Of a stretch of DNA of 64,000 nt, positions 54,767 through 64,000 are shown in pieces. The position numbers were made by a program, and so were the translations under genes. The stretch lies in the NCBI RefSeq assembly GCF_019670105.1, contig NZ_AP023032.1, forward strand, positions 2,908,972 through 2,972,971, read 5' to 3'. Below the pieces are notes generated by a model, which made no database searches, was not told the DNA's origin, and worked only from the letters and a program-made list of their open reading frames with translations. Each line of letters opens with the position of its first letter. Within the stretch, counting starts at the first letter, position 1. Source of the DNA: Agarivorans albus. Its GTDB lineage: Bacteria; Pseudomonadota; Gammaproteobacteria; Enterobacterales; Celerinatantimonadaceae.

Positions 54767-56167
54767 TTATACTCGGCCGTATTTATCTTCAAAGCGAACA
54801 ATATCGTCTTCGCCAAGGTAACTACCGGTTTGCACTTCAATCATTTCTAGTGGGATTTTTCCGGGGTTTTCTAGGGCATGTACTGTACCTAACGGAATAT
54901 AAATGGACTCATTTTCAGTCACCAATTGTGTTTCTTCGCCTCGCAACACACTGGCTGTACCAGATACAACAATCCAATGCTCGGCACGATGATAATGCTT
55001 TTGAATCGACAGCTTGCCACCGGGCTTCACTGTGATCCGTTTTACCTGATCGCGAGCACCAGTACCTATAGAGTCATATTTCCCCCAGGGGCGATACACT
55101 TCACGGTGATTTTCATATTCGCCGCGTTTATCCGCTTTAAGTTGTTCAACGATTTTTTTTACGTCTTGTACGCGACCCTTATCAGCAACCAGCAAAGCGT
55201 CTTTGGTATCAATGACCACAACGTCATCAAGGCCAACCGCAGCGATTAGGCGCTCTCCGCCATGCACCAAGCAATTACTTGTATCGTGGAGCATGTTGTC
55301 GCCAATACTAACATTGCCCTTTTCGTCTTTAGCGTTCACTTCCCATAAAGACGACCATGAGCCAATATCGTTCCAACCGGCATCAAGTGGCACTACTACG
55401 GCGTCTTTGGTGTGTTCCATTACCGCATAATCAATGGACTCGTCGGGACACTGCGCAAAAACCTGAGCATCCAAACGAATAAAATCTTGATCCTTAGTGG
55501 TGTTGGCCATAGCTTTGGTGCAAACCTGTGCGATGTCACCCCTACACCGAGTCAACTCTTCTAAGTAGCGGCTGGCCTTGAATAAAAACATACCACTGTT
55601 CCAGTAGAATTTACCACTATTTACATATCCAGCGGCTGTGTCTGCATCAGGCTTTTCAACAAACTGCTCTACTACATAACCATTACCATCAGCCATGGAA
55701 TCACCTCGTTGAATATAGCCATAACCGGTGTGAGCTTTATTTGGCACAATGCCAAAAGTCACTAACTTACCAGCTTGCGCTAAGGGGATAGCGTTGTTTA
55801 ATGCTTCTCGAAAAACGCCAGCATCTTGAATAACATGATCGGCAGCCAACACTAATAGTAATGGATCATCATCCTTCGCTGCCTCTGCAGCAATAGCTAC
55901 TGCAGGAGCTGTATTTCGACCAACTGGTTCAAGAATAATTGATGCTGATTTGTCTATGGTACGCAACTGTTCTGCGACTACAAAACGGTGCTCTTCATTA
56001 CAAATAACCATTGGCGAGTTTGTCGCAACGCCCTCTAAACGATTAATGGTTTCTTGTAACATGGTATTCAGCGATGTTAACGCAAGAAACTGCTTGGGGT
56101 ACAAAGAGCGACTTAACGGCCATAAACGCGACCCTGTGCCGCCAGCCATAATCACAGGAGTAATCAT
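54767..56167 (-). CDS. manC: Mannose-1-phosphate guanylyltransferase/mannose-6-phosphate isomerase
   Basis: The 466-residue bifunctional enzyme starts [29 protein letters not shown] (GTP-binding pyrophosphorylase loop), has [10 protein letters not shown] and the C-terminal cupin with [35 protein letters not shown], the phosphomannose isomerase type II domain. It supplies GDP-mannose for gmd and fcl. It starts 57 bases after gmm. Confidence 0.96.
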   Translation of the reverse strand: MITPVIMAGGTGSRLWPLSRSLYPKQFLALTSLNTMLQETINRLEGVATNSPMVICNEEHRFVVAEQLRTIDKSASIILEPVGRNTAPAVAIAAEAAKDDDPLLLVLAADHVIQDAGVFREALNNAIPLAQAGKLVTFGIVPNKAHTGYGYIQRGDSMADGNGYVVEQFVEKPDADTAAGYVNSGKFYWNSGMFLFKASRYLEELTRCRGDIAQVCTKAMANTTKDQDFIRLDAQVFAQCPDESIDYAVMEHTKDAVVVPLDAGWNDIGSWSSLWEVNAKDEKGNVSIGDNMLHDTSNCLVHGGERLIAAVGLDDVVVIDTKDALLVADKGRVQDVKKIVEQLKADKRGEYENHREVYRPWGKYDSIGTGARDQVKRITVKPGGKLSIQKHYHRAEHWIVVSGTASVLRGEETQLVTENESIYIPLGTVHALENPGKIPLEMIEVQTGSYLGEDDIVRFEDKYGRV

Positions 56168-56224
56168 TAGAATACCAACCTCAAAATATGAGTATTTAAA
56201 AAGTAAAAAATAAACACAGGCATC

Positions 56225-56695
56225 CTAAATAAACTTTGCGTCTGCCTGTTTCCAGTCTAGAAAATACCATTTGCTATGTTCGTGAACGTCGGGGTTAAGA
56301 AGTAACTCCTTCTCAGCAACCCATTGATATTCGCAATGCTGTTCTTCTGGAAGCGCGAGCAGCTCTTGCTCAACATCTAACTCGTATGCTAGCACCACGT
56401 AATGAGTCGTAAAATCCTCAGCAGAAAAGTTGTCATCGTAGAAGTGCTGATAAATACCTTTAAATTGTGCAGAGTTGATCTCTAGCCCTAATTCTTGGTT
56501 TACCAACCTAGCAAAAGCGACATTAAATACCTCGTCTTTTAAAATTCGACCACCAGGTACAAACCAGTAGCCCTTAGCTGGACGATTGTTGCGTTTGCCT
56601 AACAATATTTGACCGCTAGTGTTACGCACAATAAAATCAATCGAAACCAAAGGTGTCGATTGTATAACGGTTTGAAAAGTTTCTAATTCAAGCAT
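56225..56695 (-). CDS. gmm: GDP-mannose mannosyl hydrolase (Nudix)
   Basis: The 156-residue protein closely follows E. coli Gmm: STPLVSIDFIVRN, GKRNNRPAKGYWFVPGGRILKDE, IYQHFYDDNFSAEDFTTHYVVLAYEL. Its Nudix-type motif is modified, as is characteristic of this enzyme, which hydrolyses GDP-mannose or GDP-glucose to GDP and sugar and so tunes sugar-nucleotide flux. First gene of the GDP-mannose group in this operon. Confidence 0.94.
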   Translation of the reverse strand: MLELETFQTVIQSTPLVSIDFIVRNTSGQILLGKRNNRPAKGYWFVPGGRILKDEVFNVAFARLVNQELGLEINSAQFKGIYQHFYDDNFSAEDFTTHYVVLAYELDVEQELLALPEEQHCEYQWVAEKELLLNPDVHEHSKWYFLDWKQADAKFI

Positions 56696-56997
56696 CGCTG
56701 CACTGTTTTCTTACATTATTTGCTAAGTAGGTTAGGTGATTTAACGCCTAAACTCACTGGATTGTTTTAAGAAAAATAACTTCCACATACCTTTGCATAA
56801 ACACTTTGGTAATGAATAAGCGAAGCAACAAGCACTAGCGCACTGCTTACTTTGGGTTCAATTTCTCTGCTCTTTTGACTCAGCATTTTTGTAACGCTGA
56901 GACACTATTTATTCATTTTGAGATAGTCAGTTTTCGCTATCTTATTGTAGTCATTTGATTTACGGTATCTTTGTAAACCCGTCCCCATTGGCTCTTT
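56696..56997. other. Gap between wecA and gmm
   Basis: About 300 bases without a gene. It contains an inverted pair CTCAGC/GCTGAG at 56879-56901 without a clear T-tract. It may carry a promoter for the gmm-manC group. Confidence 0.4.
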
Positions 56998-58119
56998 CTA
57001 AGCACTTTTTTGCTTAGCTCTAGAAAGCTTTATTTGATTGACCCTTCGCATACGCCTAAATGCAGTCACCCGTCGGAATGCTTTTAGCAAACGCCAAACG
57101 TGCTTTAAAGCCATTAAGTAACATGCAAAAACCACCAAAAACAAAGCAAAAGAAAACCAATCAGGAGCATTAAAACAATTTAGAAGCACACCTACCATAG
57201 AGATACTAAAGCTAAGTAATGTAATGCAAATAAGTGTTTGCCGAGAGGTAAACCCTGCACGCATAAAAATATGATGTAGGTGGTCTCTATCAGGCTTAAA
57301 AGGAGATTGTCCTTTACGCTTACGGCGAATCATAACACCTGCCATATCCATAAGTGGGATAGCAATTACCCATAATGCAGTAACGGGTTTAAAGGCTGGT
57401 GCTTCACCTTGAGAGCCAATCGCCAACAACCAAACTACACTAAGCCCCACAAACATTGAGCCTGCGTCTCCCATAAAAATTTTACTTCTTTTGGGATTAT
57501 CAGCTCTAGCGAGATTAAATATAAGGTAGGGGATTAGGGCTACCACAAGGCAAAGAGCTATCCATGACTCCAGCACAAAGCCTTCTAGTATGAACAGCAA
57601 TGATAAAGACAACATACTGGTAAAGGTAACCCCGCCAACAAGGCCATCTATACCGTCTACCATGTTGTAGGCATTAATGGCGCCCATAATGGCCAAGTAG
57701 GTAAAGGGAACGGCTGCCCAGCCTAGGTGAATATCGCCCATTACCAATAAGTTACCTAAGTTTTCTATACGGTCTCCGCTTGCAAACATCATTACGCTGG
57801 CCGCGACTATTTGGCAGAACATGCGCAAAGAAACACTAAGGTCATATTTGTCGTCTAGCATGCCTACTAACAATATGCCACCAGAGGCTAATAAAAAGTA
57901 CTTAAACGAAATGTCATAACCTTGGGCTATAACCAATAAAGACAATACAAAGCCTATGTAAACGGCTAGCCCACCAATTAGCGGTATTGCGCCTACATGC
58001 AGCTTTCGCTCGTTGGGTTTGTCTACTAATTCGTGCTTAATCGCAATTGGCTTTAGTACTTTAATCGCGCTGTAGGTACCTAAAAAAGCAACCATTAAAG
58101 ACAAGATGAAGGTACTCAT
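56998..58119 (-). CDS. wecA: Undecaprenyl-phosphate GlcNAc-1-phosphate transferase WecA
   Basis: The 373-residue integral membrane enzyme has about eleven helices and the family motifs GMLDDKYDLS, NAYNMVDGIDGLVGG, KIFMGDAGSMF and HLHHIFMRAGF. It transfers GlcNAc-1-phosphate (or a related HexNAc) from the UDP-sugar to undecaprenyl phosphate, starting synthesis of this locus's repeat unit. A truncated copy of its last third is found 13 kb away. It follows wzz by 36 bases. Confidence 0.95.
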   Translation of the reverse strand: MSTFILSLMVAFLGTYSAIKVLKPIAIKHELVDKPNERKLHVGAIPLIGGLAVYIGFVLSLLVIAQGYDISFKYFLLASGGILLVGMLDDKYDLSVSLRMFCQIVAASVMMFASGDRIENLGNLLVMGDIHLGWAAVPFTYLAIMGAINAYNMVDGIDGLVGGVTFTSMLSLSLLFILEGFVLESWIALCLVVALIPYLIFNLARADNPKRSKIFMGDAGSMFVGLSVVWLLAIGSQGEAPAFKPVTALWVIAIPLMDMAGVMIRRKRKGQSPFKPDRDHLHHIFMRAGFTSRQTLICITLLSFSISMVGVLLNCFNAPDWFSFALFLVVFACYLMALKHVWRLLKAFRRVTAFRRMRRVNQIKLSRAKQKSA

Positions 58120-58155
58120 AAAGCGCAGCCTTTTGAGGTGAGTAACACCAACTTA

Positions 58156-59130
58156 CTACCCGGCATTCTCACCCCCTTTTGCGAAGTGTCTAACCAATAC
58201 AATCATCACTCCTAGCATTCCGCCGAGCAACGTACCCAATACACAAATAAGTGCACGTTTAGGCTTTACTTTTCGCTCTGCTATTACCGCTGGATCAACT
58301 ACTTTAAACACAAAATCATCATTTGCTTCAGCCAGCATCAAGGTTTTCGTCTGTTCTTCAATTAGCTGATAAAACACCGTTTGCATTTGTGCTACTGAAG
58401 TTTTATCCAACTGTTCTTTTAAGTAGCTAATATTAGCTGAGGTTTCTTGCAGCGTCCTTTGCTTCATAACGAGGTTAATGTCTTTAATTAGCCAGCTAAC
58501 CCATTGCTGGGCCACAATTGGTGAAATATGCTCTACAGCAATAGTAATAAGGCCAGTTTCTTTATCGGAAGAAACACTTAACACTTGCTCAAACACCTGG
58601 TAACTTTCTTGCATAGAAGGCTCAGTTTGTTTCGGAGTACTGACCTGGCGAACCCATTTGTTAGATTGCACATCGTATAGCTCAGCATTGTAGCTTAAGT
58701 CTCCGCTAACAAGGTTCCAATCTTTTGCAGCCATTAAATCCGCTTTAATCTGATACTTATCTAAAAACTCTTTAAAAAACTGTCGAGACTTTAGTACTTC
58801 GATAGCTAAGGTAGTTTGATCGGTACCGCCTCCACCACCAAGGTTAATTCCGGCAAGTGAGGCCAAGCCGCCAAATTGAGAAGCCATACCACTGAGTTTA
58901 TTGCTCTCCTGGTTAGAGGCGGCTAACAACGCATTTGCTCGATAAATATTTGGCTGATTTATCGCAAATATTACAGCTGCTATCGAGAAAACAACTGTAC
59001 TAGCAACAATCAACCATTTACCGCGCCAGATTACAGCAAGCAACTCTCGTAGATCGATCTCATCTTCAGCGCCGCTGTCAAAATAGGCTGGTGAATAAGT
59101 CTGCTGTTGCTGCTGTATTGATTGAGTCAT
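58156..59130 (-). CDS. wzz: Chain length determinant protein Wzz
   Basis: The 324-residue protein has one N-terminal membrane helix (GKWLIVASTVVFSIAAVIFAI), a PNIYRANALLAASNQE segment, a long periplasmic coiled-coil region and a C-terminal helix after FKVVDPAVIAERKVKPKRALICVLGTLLGG, the classical proline-containing Wzz end. No kinase domain is present, so this is an O-antigen-type length regulator rather than Wzc. A Gly-rich loop (INLGGGGGTDQ) is unusual but tolerated in the family. Confidence 0.93.
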   Translation of the reverse strand: MTQSIQQQQQTYSPAYFDSGAEDEIDLRELLAVIWRGKWLIVASTVVFSIAAVIFAINQPNIYRANALLAASNQESNKLSGMASQFGGLASLAGINLGGGGGTDQTTLAIEVLKSRQFFKEFLDKYQIKADLMAAKDWNLVSGDLSYNAELYDVQSNKWVRQVSTPKQTEPSMQESYQVFEQVLSVSSDKETGLITIAVEHISPIVAQQWVSWLIKDINLVMKQRTLQETSANISYLKEQLDKTSVAQMQTVFYQLIEEQTKTLMLAEANDDFVFKVVDPAVIAERKVKPKRALICVLGTLLGGMLGVMIVLVRHFAKGGENAG

Positions 59131-59154
59131 AATTTACTGGTCTACTTTCTGTAT

Positions 59155-59181
59155 AAATAAGCCCCCTTAAACGTCGGGGGC
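59155..59181 (-). terminator. Terminator-like hairpin between the export gene and wzz
   Basis: On the minus strand GCCCCC and GGGGGC form a perfect six-base stem with a nine-base loop, followed by TTATTT. It lies 9 bases after the SLBB gene stop and upstream of wzz, so it may reduce rather than stop transcription into the rest of the locus. Confidence 0.55.
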
Positions 59182-59189
59182 ATTAGTTG

Positions 59190-61985
59190 TTATTTTTGGA
59201 TAGCGTTGTAAGCCACACCGATTTGATACAATATTTGTGTAGCGGCTGTCCAAGTACTCAAAGCATCTCGGTAATCGGTGTCAATAGGTACTACAATGGT
59301 ATCGCCTGGCTGCAGAGGTTGTTTATTGTTCTTAAACCAGAAACCAGACTCTGGTTTGTAAACTGAGCCGTTGGCTCTTACAACAAAGATCCTATCCTCA
59401 TCTGCTTGTTTTTTAGCGCCACCAGCAAAGTTAATATAGTCTTTAAAACTGTATGTCTCATCCAACAGGTAAGAAGTTGAAATTTGAACTTCGCCCATAA
59501 TCGTAACCGTGTTTCGATACTGAGGTACATAAAGCATGTCTTCATCTTCTAACATGAAATCTTTAGCGCTGTCGTCGAGAAGAATAGCCGGTAGATCAAC
59601 AACCATCCTACCCAGTGCTTTGGTTCCACTCATTTCCTGAATCAACTCAAGTTGCTCTGTTGGGCTAGAAGATGACGTGAAACTACCTGGTCCTGTTTGG
59701 CGAAGGCTCTTTTTAGCGACTTCCTGACGAATACTTTCAGCGTAAGCATCTATTTGACTTTGTTCGCGTACTCGTAGAGCTTCACGAGTGAACACTGCCC
59801 CATCTTGATGTGCATACTCAGTCAATCCGCCAGCTCGAGCGATCACATCTCCAAGTGTCTCACCGCGTTTTATTACGTACGTTCCAGGAAAACGAACTTC
59901 GCCTTGTAAACTAACCGTGCGTTGCTTACGCAAATTAGGTACAGCTAATACATTTAGCCGATCACGGGCTTGCAAAACTAGATTTTGTTCAGGAACTCGA
60001 GCTATTACATCATTAAGATCAAGACGCAGCAATGTAACATCGGCATCAGCATCTTGCACAATAGTTCTTGTTAACTCGCTGTGAAGTGCGTAGGCACCAT
60101 TTTTCACGCCCCCCGCAGCATCAATTAAATCCTTTACCGTGTTTTTATTAGTTATTGGGTAAATGCCTGGAAACTTTACTTCTCCAAAAATCTCAACAAC
60201 CCTCAACTCACGATTTATACTCGATTGCTCCTGTAACATTATCAGTATCGGAGCCAATAGCTTTTCACGAGTCGATTTAAGCACTTTCTCTATTTCGTTA
60301 ACCGACATATTAGTAATACGCGCAATTCGCTCTATATCAGTTTCAGTTTTGCTGTCTCCAACTCTTCCAGAAGTGCCCCTTTGACTCGCAGCTAAGCTTG
60401 CTTCATTTTGATTTAAAGTACCCACCGGGCTGTTTGGCAAAGTGGCGGCATGAACTTGCTGACTGTATTGAGGAATTTGTTGTGCTTGCTCACCAACAGT
60501 TTGGTTAGCTAGTTGCTCTGCAGTTTCCATCTTAGCATTCAGGCTAGCTGCGTCAGCACTTAACAAGTCTTTCTCTTTAGCTCCAATTTGAAAAGCTTCA
60601 CTAAACAGCTCTAAATCATATTTAGTAAAAACTAAAATCTCATCTTCTGGCTTTAGAAGAATGTTGTCTGCTAAGTGCTTTTGATTAATCGCTTTCTCTA
60701 AATCGACTTGCAGAATTGTTATTGAACGGTCTTTCTCTTTACGTACAACCAAACTGTAATTGAGGTCGCTACTCGTATTTAAGCTTCTTTGAACACTAGG
60801 AAGCAAGTCTGAAATGCGTAATCCTTTTCGCCATTGGTAGCGGCCCTCACGCGCGACGTTACCTTTAAGTGATACATAGTTTGGTGTTCTTTTATCCACT
60901 TGCTCGATAGTTAAAAAGTCACCGTTTTGAAGATTCCGTTTTAGGTCAGAGCTATCGTTCAAATCAAGAGTCAATAAGTCAATTAACCCTTCACTAGTGA
61001 TGCGCTCGAACCTCGCTGACCTTTTAAATGCTTTAGTTGTATAACCGCCTGCTAATGAAATCAGTCCTTTTATTGTCTCGTTACCACTAATTTCGTAAAT
61101 AGCAGGACGAACAACTTCACCTTCCACACTAACTGTATCGCCAAGTGGTCCAACAAAAATCACGTCACCACTGCGCAATTGGAGGTCATTACTGGTATCG
61201 CCTTTGATAAGCAAGTCATATAAATCGAACCGGCTAACTAGCCGGCCTTCTCGCAATAAACGAATATCGCGCAAACTACCTTGCTGGTTAATACCGCCGC
61301 TGGCGTACAAAGCATGAGTAATTGTTGAAAGTGAACTAACGAGGTACTTGCCCGGCTGATAAGCATCTCCCAATACAAATACTTCAACGGTACGTAACTC
61401 CCCCATAGTCACATTGCTTCGTACACCGATTTTCTTTTCGTTAATCTGCTGAGTAATAAGCTCTCTAACTTCGTTGAATGTTAAGCCAGAAACATTCACT
61501 GGACCAAGTTCAGGAAAGCTGATACTTCCATGGCGATTTACTCGAAACTCAAAGTTATTATTCTCTTTACCGAATAGCTGCACATTTAATGTATCGCCAG
61601 GTCCTAAACGATAGTTATCAGTAACTGGGATATTATTTAAAGGCGCGAAAGTGGTTGGTTGAGTAGCAAAAACATCTAGACCAAAACGTTGAAGTTCGGC
61701 TGTTTCGCCAGCACTATTTTTATTTGCAAGAGCTTGCTGCTCAGCTTGTAGGTCACGCTTTTGTGGTAGTTTGGGAGCTATATTTTGAGATGACTGAGAT
61801 TGGGTTACCGCCGATTGAGAAAACTGCGATAGATCAACACCGTATTGTCTGGCTAAAGCTGCTTGTTGATCAGCAGGTAAGTTCTTGAGCATTTGAACTT
61901 GGTCAGGGCTAAGATTCATCGCAACAGAAAACTGAGAAAACCCTAATAACCACACTACAATGAGACTTCTAAGTCCAAATTTCAT
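59190..61985 (-). CDS. Large SLBB-domain polysaccharide export protein (OtnA/WbfF-like)
   Basis: The 931-residue protein begins with a signal peptide (MKFGLRSLIVVWLLGFSQFSVA). A polysaccharide-export domain starts near residue 125 (YRLGPGDTLNVQLFGKENNNFEFRVNRHGSISFPELG), followed by several SLBB repeats (VFVLGDAYQPGKYLVSSLSTI, VEVFG/VEIFGEVKFPGIYPI, VSLQGEVRFPGTYVIKRGETL, MGEVQISTSYLL). It is far longer than E. coli Wza (379) and resembles the long WbfF/OtnA proteins of vibrios. It probably forms an outer-membrane/periplasmic conduit. No lipobox is visible. Confidence 0.88.
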   Translation of the reverse strand: MKFGLRSLIVVWLLGFSQFSVAMNLSPDQVQMLKNLPADQQAALARQYGVDLSQFSQSAVTQSQSSQNIAPKLPQKRDLQAEQQALANKNSAGETAELQRFGLDVFATQPTTFAPLNNIPVTDNYRLGPGDTLNVQLFGKENNNFEFRVNRHGSISFPELGPVNVSGLTFNEVRELITQQINEKKIGVRSNVTMGELRTVEVFVLGDAYQPGKYLVSSLSTITHALYASGGINQQGSLRDIRLLREGRLVSRFDLYDLLIKGDTSNDLQLRSGDVIFVGPLGDTVSVEGEVVRPAIYEISGNETIKGLISLAGGYTTKAFKRSARFERITSEGLIDLLTLDLNDSSDLKRNLQNGDFLTIEQVDKRTPNYVSLKGNVAREGRYQWRKGLRISDLLPSVQRSLNTSSDLNYSLVVRKEKDRSITILQVDLEKAINQKHLADNILLKPEDEILVFTKYDLELFSEAFQIGAKEKDLLSADAASLNAKMETAEQLANQTVGEQAQQIPQYSQQVHAATLPNSPVGTLNQNEASLAASQRGTSGRVGDSKTETDIERIARITNMSVNEIEKVLKSTREKLLAPILIMLQEQSSINRELRVVEIFGEVKFPGIYPITNKNTVKDLIDAAGGVKNGAYALHSELTRTIVQDADADVTLLRLDLNDVIARVPEQNLVLQARDRLNVLAVPNLRKQRTVSLQGEVRFPGTYVIKRGETLGDVIARAGGLTEYAHQDGAVFTREALRVREQSQIDAYAESIRQEVAKKSLRQTGPGSFTSSSSPTEQLELIQEMSGTKALGRMVVDLPAILLDDSAKDFMLEDEDMLYVPQYRNTVTIMGEVQISTSYLLDETYSFKDYINFAGGAKKQADEDRIFVVRANGSVYKPESGFWFKNNKQPLQPGDTIVVPIDTDYRDALSTWTAATQILYQIGVAYNAIQK

Positions 61986-62184
61986 TCTTTATTCTTCTCT
62001 TTCTCAATCAACAAATTAAATCAGCAACATCACAATTAACAACGCGCTCGATAATACTTCAATTTACTTCTTTACGTAAACTTACAATTGAAATTAACAC
62101 CCGAGTAATTCCACAAAGTCATCCATTTGATTAAAATCTATACGTCGCACTATTTAATATCAACAATATGAGCCCCATGAAAAA

Positions 62185-62700
62185 TCAGAACCTATATTGA
62201 AAAGCTAAGTTGATCCCACCAATTTTTGCTTTGCTTGAATTTAAACTATTTAAATACTCTATAGTTACCGCACTATTTCGGCTAAACGCGTAGTGAGCGC
62301 CCAATCCGAAACTTGTTCCACTTTCTGTGCTACTCGCCACATTTTGTTGATCTAATTTTGCTATTGAGCCACCTAACAATACATACATTGCGGTTTGCTC
62401 AGTGATAGGTAGATTACCTTTAACTAATAATGAGCCCAAGCTATCAATAGATATCCCCCCAGAACGGCCAGTAGAGACGCCATACCTTCCTTCTAGAGCT
62501 AGATAATCAGTAAAGAAGTGCCCGACTTGGGCCTGTAGTAGCCATGGTTTGCCTTCACTGCTTGAGGCACCATCAGAATTATATTCTGTTGATGTATAGG
62601 AAAAAATAGCGCCAGCATAAGTATTGGCTTGCGTAAATCCACTAGCTAATAGAAAGAAGAGAAAACAGAAACAGATTTTTAAGCGATTCGACACTACCAC
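62185..62700 (-). CDS. Outer-membrane beta-barrel protein
   Basis: From the GTG at 62700 the protein is about 171 residues; the frame extends to a TTG at 62751 but AGGGA lies eight bases before the GTG, which also starts the signal peptide (MVVSNRLKICFCFLFFLLASGFTQA). The mature part alternates polar and hydrophobic residues (LALEGRYGVSTG, AMYVLLGGSIAKL, GLGAHYAFSRNSAVTIEYLN) and ends in an aromatic INLAFQYRF, an outer-membrane barrel C-terminus. It lies upstream of the SLBB gene. A role in export is inference. Confidence 0.8.
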   Translation of the reverse strand: MVVSNRLKICFCFLFFLLASGFTQANTYAGAIFSYTSTEYNSDGASSSEGKPWLLQAQVGHFFTDYLALEGRYGVSTGRSGGISIDSLGSLLVKGNLPITEQTAMYVLLGGSIAKLDQQNVASSTESGTSFGLGAHYAFSRNSAVTIEYLNSLNSSKAKIGGINLAFQYRF

Positions 62701-62956
62701 GGAGCGATTCCCTGCACTATACAATAATGGGTGAAAAGTATAACACAGCAATTTTATGGATAAATACCATCAGTATTCCAACAGTTTGATATTCAAGCGC
62801 TTTACAAAAGTTAAAATACTATTAATTGTTTTAAAAACAGCACCCTAGATTACTGAAAGGCCTTTCTGGAAAAGATGGATATTTTACCTATTTTTGATGC
62901 AGCACAAATGTAACAACCAATAACTGCTTAAATAACCAACAGAAAAACTAATATAG

Positions 62957-63916
62957 TTAAGAATAATACCTTTCTATGTCGCTAATAAACTGCTTCAGTA
63001 GCTCAATGTCAAAATGATTAATTCCAGCAGCAGCTTCACGCCCTCCACCTGATTTATAGTTACTACAGATTTCCCCTGCCCCTTGTTTTTGAGAAAGAGG
63101 AGCCCGTAAACTCACAACTGCTGTTTGACTATTAATTTCGGTTAAAACCAAATGTGCCAGTGAGGGGTGTTGGTTTGCTTGTTGGTTACTAAAAACGCCG
63201 CTTATCCGTCTGGCCCAAGCAGCATTAGGTAGAATTGTGACTTTTACAATGGAGCTTTGGTAGTGAGCTTTTATGCTGTTGGCAAGGTGCATATCTTCTT
63301 GATAAGCATTTTTTAGCTGATGATAGGCAGATTGGCTATCGGCAATAGCTTCAAATGGGGAAGTATATTCAAGCAACTGTTTAAATAGCGTAGCAGGCTC
63401 ATAATGAAGATCGGCTAGCGCAGCACCATAGCCGTTGTAATTAACTAAAGTACCTAGCTCTTTCAATTGCTCGCTTTGCAATTCGCTTAATTGAGCTTGC
63501 TGACACAACACATCAGCTTTCGCGATTAGATTGTCACCATAGGCAGCAGCAATTGCCCAATGGTGATATTTTCCCTTTAGCTTTTCGTCTACCAATAGTG
63601 CAGTACAAACATCCGCATCGGTATTAATATCGACTAGCAGATTTGGGTGCGTTGGTATGTCACCAGAACGATGATGGTCAACATAATGCACATTGGCGCT
63701 AACATTTAATGCTCGCTGTAATCCTTCTTGGTTTTTTTCCATAGAAATATCGAGCACGGTGACTTGATCATTTGGCTGAAAATCAAAATCATTCATCAAC
63801 TGATTTTCACGCTTAACACCTGTAAGCAAAATACTGTTTCGGGGCTCGTTTAAACGAAGCTGAATCAGAGAAATAATGCCATCGGCATCACCGTTGAAAA
63901 TATCTATGTGTCGCAA
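62957..63916 (-). CDS. DHH-family phosphoesterase
   Basis: The 319-residue protein starts at a TTG with GAGG upstream and reads HIDIFNGDADGIISLIQLRL, VTVLDIS, HYVDHHRSGD (the DHH motif) and C-terminal CSNYKSGGGREAAAGINHF, the DHHA1-type region. Members hydrolyse short oligonucleotides, cyclic dinucleotides or polyphosphates with manganese. Here it ends before the polysaccharide genes and is probably unrelated to them. The exact substrate is unknown. Confidence 0.82.
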   Translation of the reverse strand: MRHIDIFNGDADGIISLIQLRLNEPRNSILLTGVKRENQLMNDFDFQPNDQVTVLDISMEKNQEGLQRALNVSANVHYVDHHRSGDIPTHPNLLVDINTDADVCTALLVDEKLKGKYHHWAIAAAYGDNLIAKADVLCQQAQLSELQSEQLKELGTLVNYNGYGAALADLHYEPATLFKQLLEYTSPFEAIADSQSAYHQLKNAYQEDMHLANSIKAHYQSSIVKVTILPNAAWARRISGVFSNQQANQHPSLAHLVLTEINSQTAVVSLRAPLSQKQGAGEICSNYKSGGGREAAAGINHFDIELLKQFISDIERYYS

Positions 63917-63930
63917 ACTAAACCTCGTCG

Positions 63931-64000
63931 CTACGCCTTAACAATACCCGCATCAATTAGCGCATTAACCACAAACTCTGCACATTGCTCAACCGACTTA
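63931..64000 (-). CDS. 3' end of an unidentified gene (cut by the window edge)
   Basis: The minus-strand frame enters at the window edge and ends at TAG 63931-63933, encoding KSVEQCAEFVVNALIDAGIVKA. The helical tail with a GIV ending resembles C-termini of adenylylsulfate kinases and other P-loop kinases, but 22 residues are not enough for an assignment. It is 14 bases upstream of the DHH gene and probably co-transcribed. Confidence 0.55.
   Translation of the reverse strand, partial: KSVEQCAEFVVNALIDAGIVKA

Noticed and set aside
54751-54840. A longer ManB start inside manC
   Set aside because: The extra residues overlap the conserved manC C-terminus and do not resemble phosphomannomutase; the ATG at 54750 has an upstream AAGGAG, although its spacing is rather long.
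1-64000. CRISPR array
   Set aside because: No set of regularly spaced direct repeats was seen. The only tandem repeats are the 9-base coding repeat at 22.7 kb and the ACTGC tract at 34.1 kb, neither with spacers.
63931-64000. Naming the edge gene cysC
   Set aside because: Only 22 C-terminal residues are visible and the similarity is too short to support a gene name.

Overview
The window looks like a marine gammaproteobacterium with a sheathed-type polar flagellum, probably an alteromonad or vibrio relative (an Agarivorans-like genome would fit). This is a judgement from gene content: FlgO/FlgP/FlgT H-ring proteins, CheV-CheR beside the flagellar rod genes, sigma-54 and sigma-28 promoter matches, and galETK. 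No database search was possible.

Region 1 (1-9.1 kb) is flagellar and chemotaxis. On the minus strand are cheV, cheR, then flgB, flgC, flgD and the 5' part of flgE. On the plus strand are flgA and flgM-flgN. Further right, flgO, flgP and a second FlgO-domain lipoprotein run left, opposite flgT. I see one perfect sigma-54 core ahead of flgB, a near-perfect one ahead of flgO, and an excellent sigma-28 promoter ahead of flgMN.

Region 2 (9.1-10.9 kb) is a small odd island bounded by two identical tRNA-Arg(CCT) genes in opposite orientation. It contains a 51-residue AP2-domain protein and a degenerate HNH-like protein.

Region 3 (11-16.8 kb) carries galE-galT-galK, with two LacI/GalR-type operator candidates about 256 bp apart, and a long-chain acyl-CoA synthetase.

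Region 4 (16.8-27.3 kb, minus strand) is a complete glycan locus that begins with di-N-acetylbacillosamine chemistry: PglF-, PglE-, PglD- and PglC-like enzymes, three glycosyltransferases, a Wzy-like polymerase and a Wzx flippase. A glycine-zipper lipoprotein and a parvulin follow.

Region 5 (28.7-33.4 kb) makes nucleotide sugars: ugd and rmlBACD.

Region 6 (34-63 kb, minus strand) is a second, separate Wzx/Wzy surface polysaccharide locus. In transcription order it has an outer-membrane barrel protein, a large SLBB export protein, Wzz, the initiating transferase WecA, GDP-mannose/GDP-fucose genes (gmm, manC, manB, gmd, fcl), a nonulosonic-acid module (neuB, neuD, a TIM-barrel protein, a CBS-aminotransferase fusion, neuA), a glycosyltransferase, a wecA fragment, Wzx, a Fuc4NAc module (wecF-like, acetyltransferase, wecE), more glycosyltransferases and a Wzy-like polymerase. 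The 34-44 kb part is visibly more AT-rich. Decayed sequences lie at 33.7, 35.3 and 44.2-46.4 kb. The window ends in a DHH phosphoesterase and the 3' end of another gene.

The Rml enzymes probably feed both rhamnose and Fuc4NAc. WecA and the PglC-like enzyme probably start two different glycans. The most unusual content is the nonulosonate module, which lacks a recognisable hydrolysing epimerase and has a CBS pair fused to its aminotransferase.
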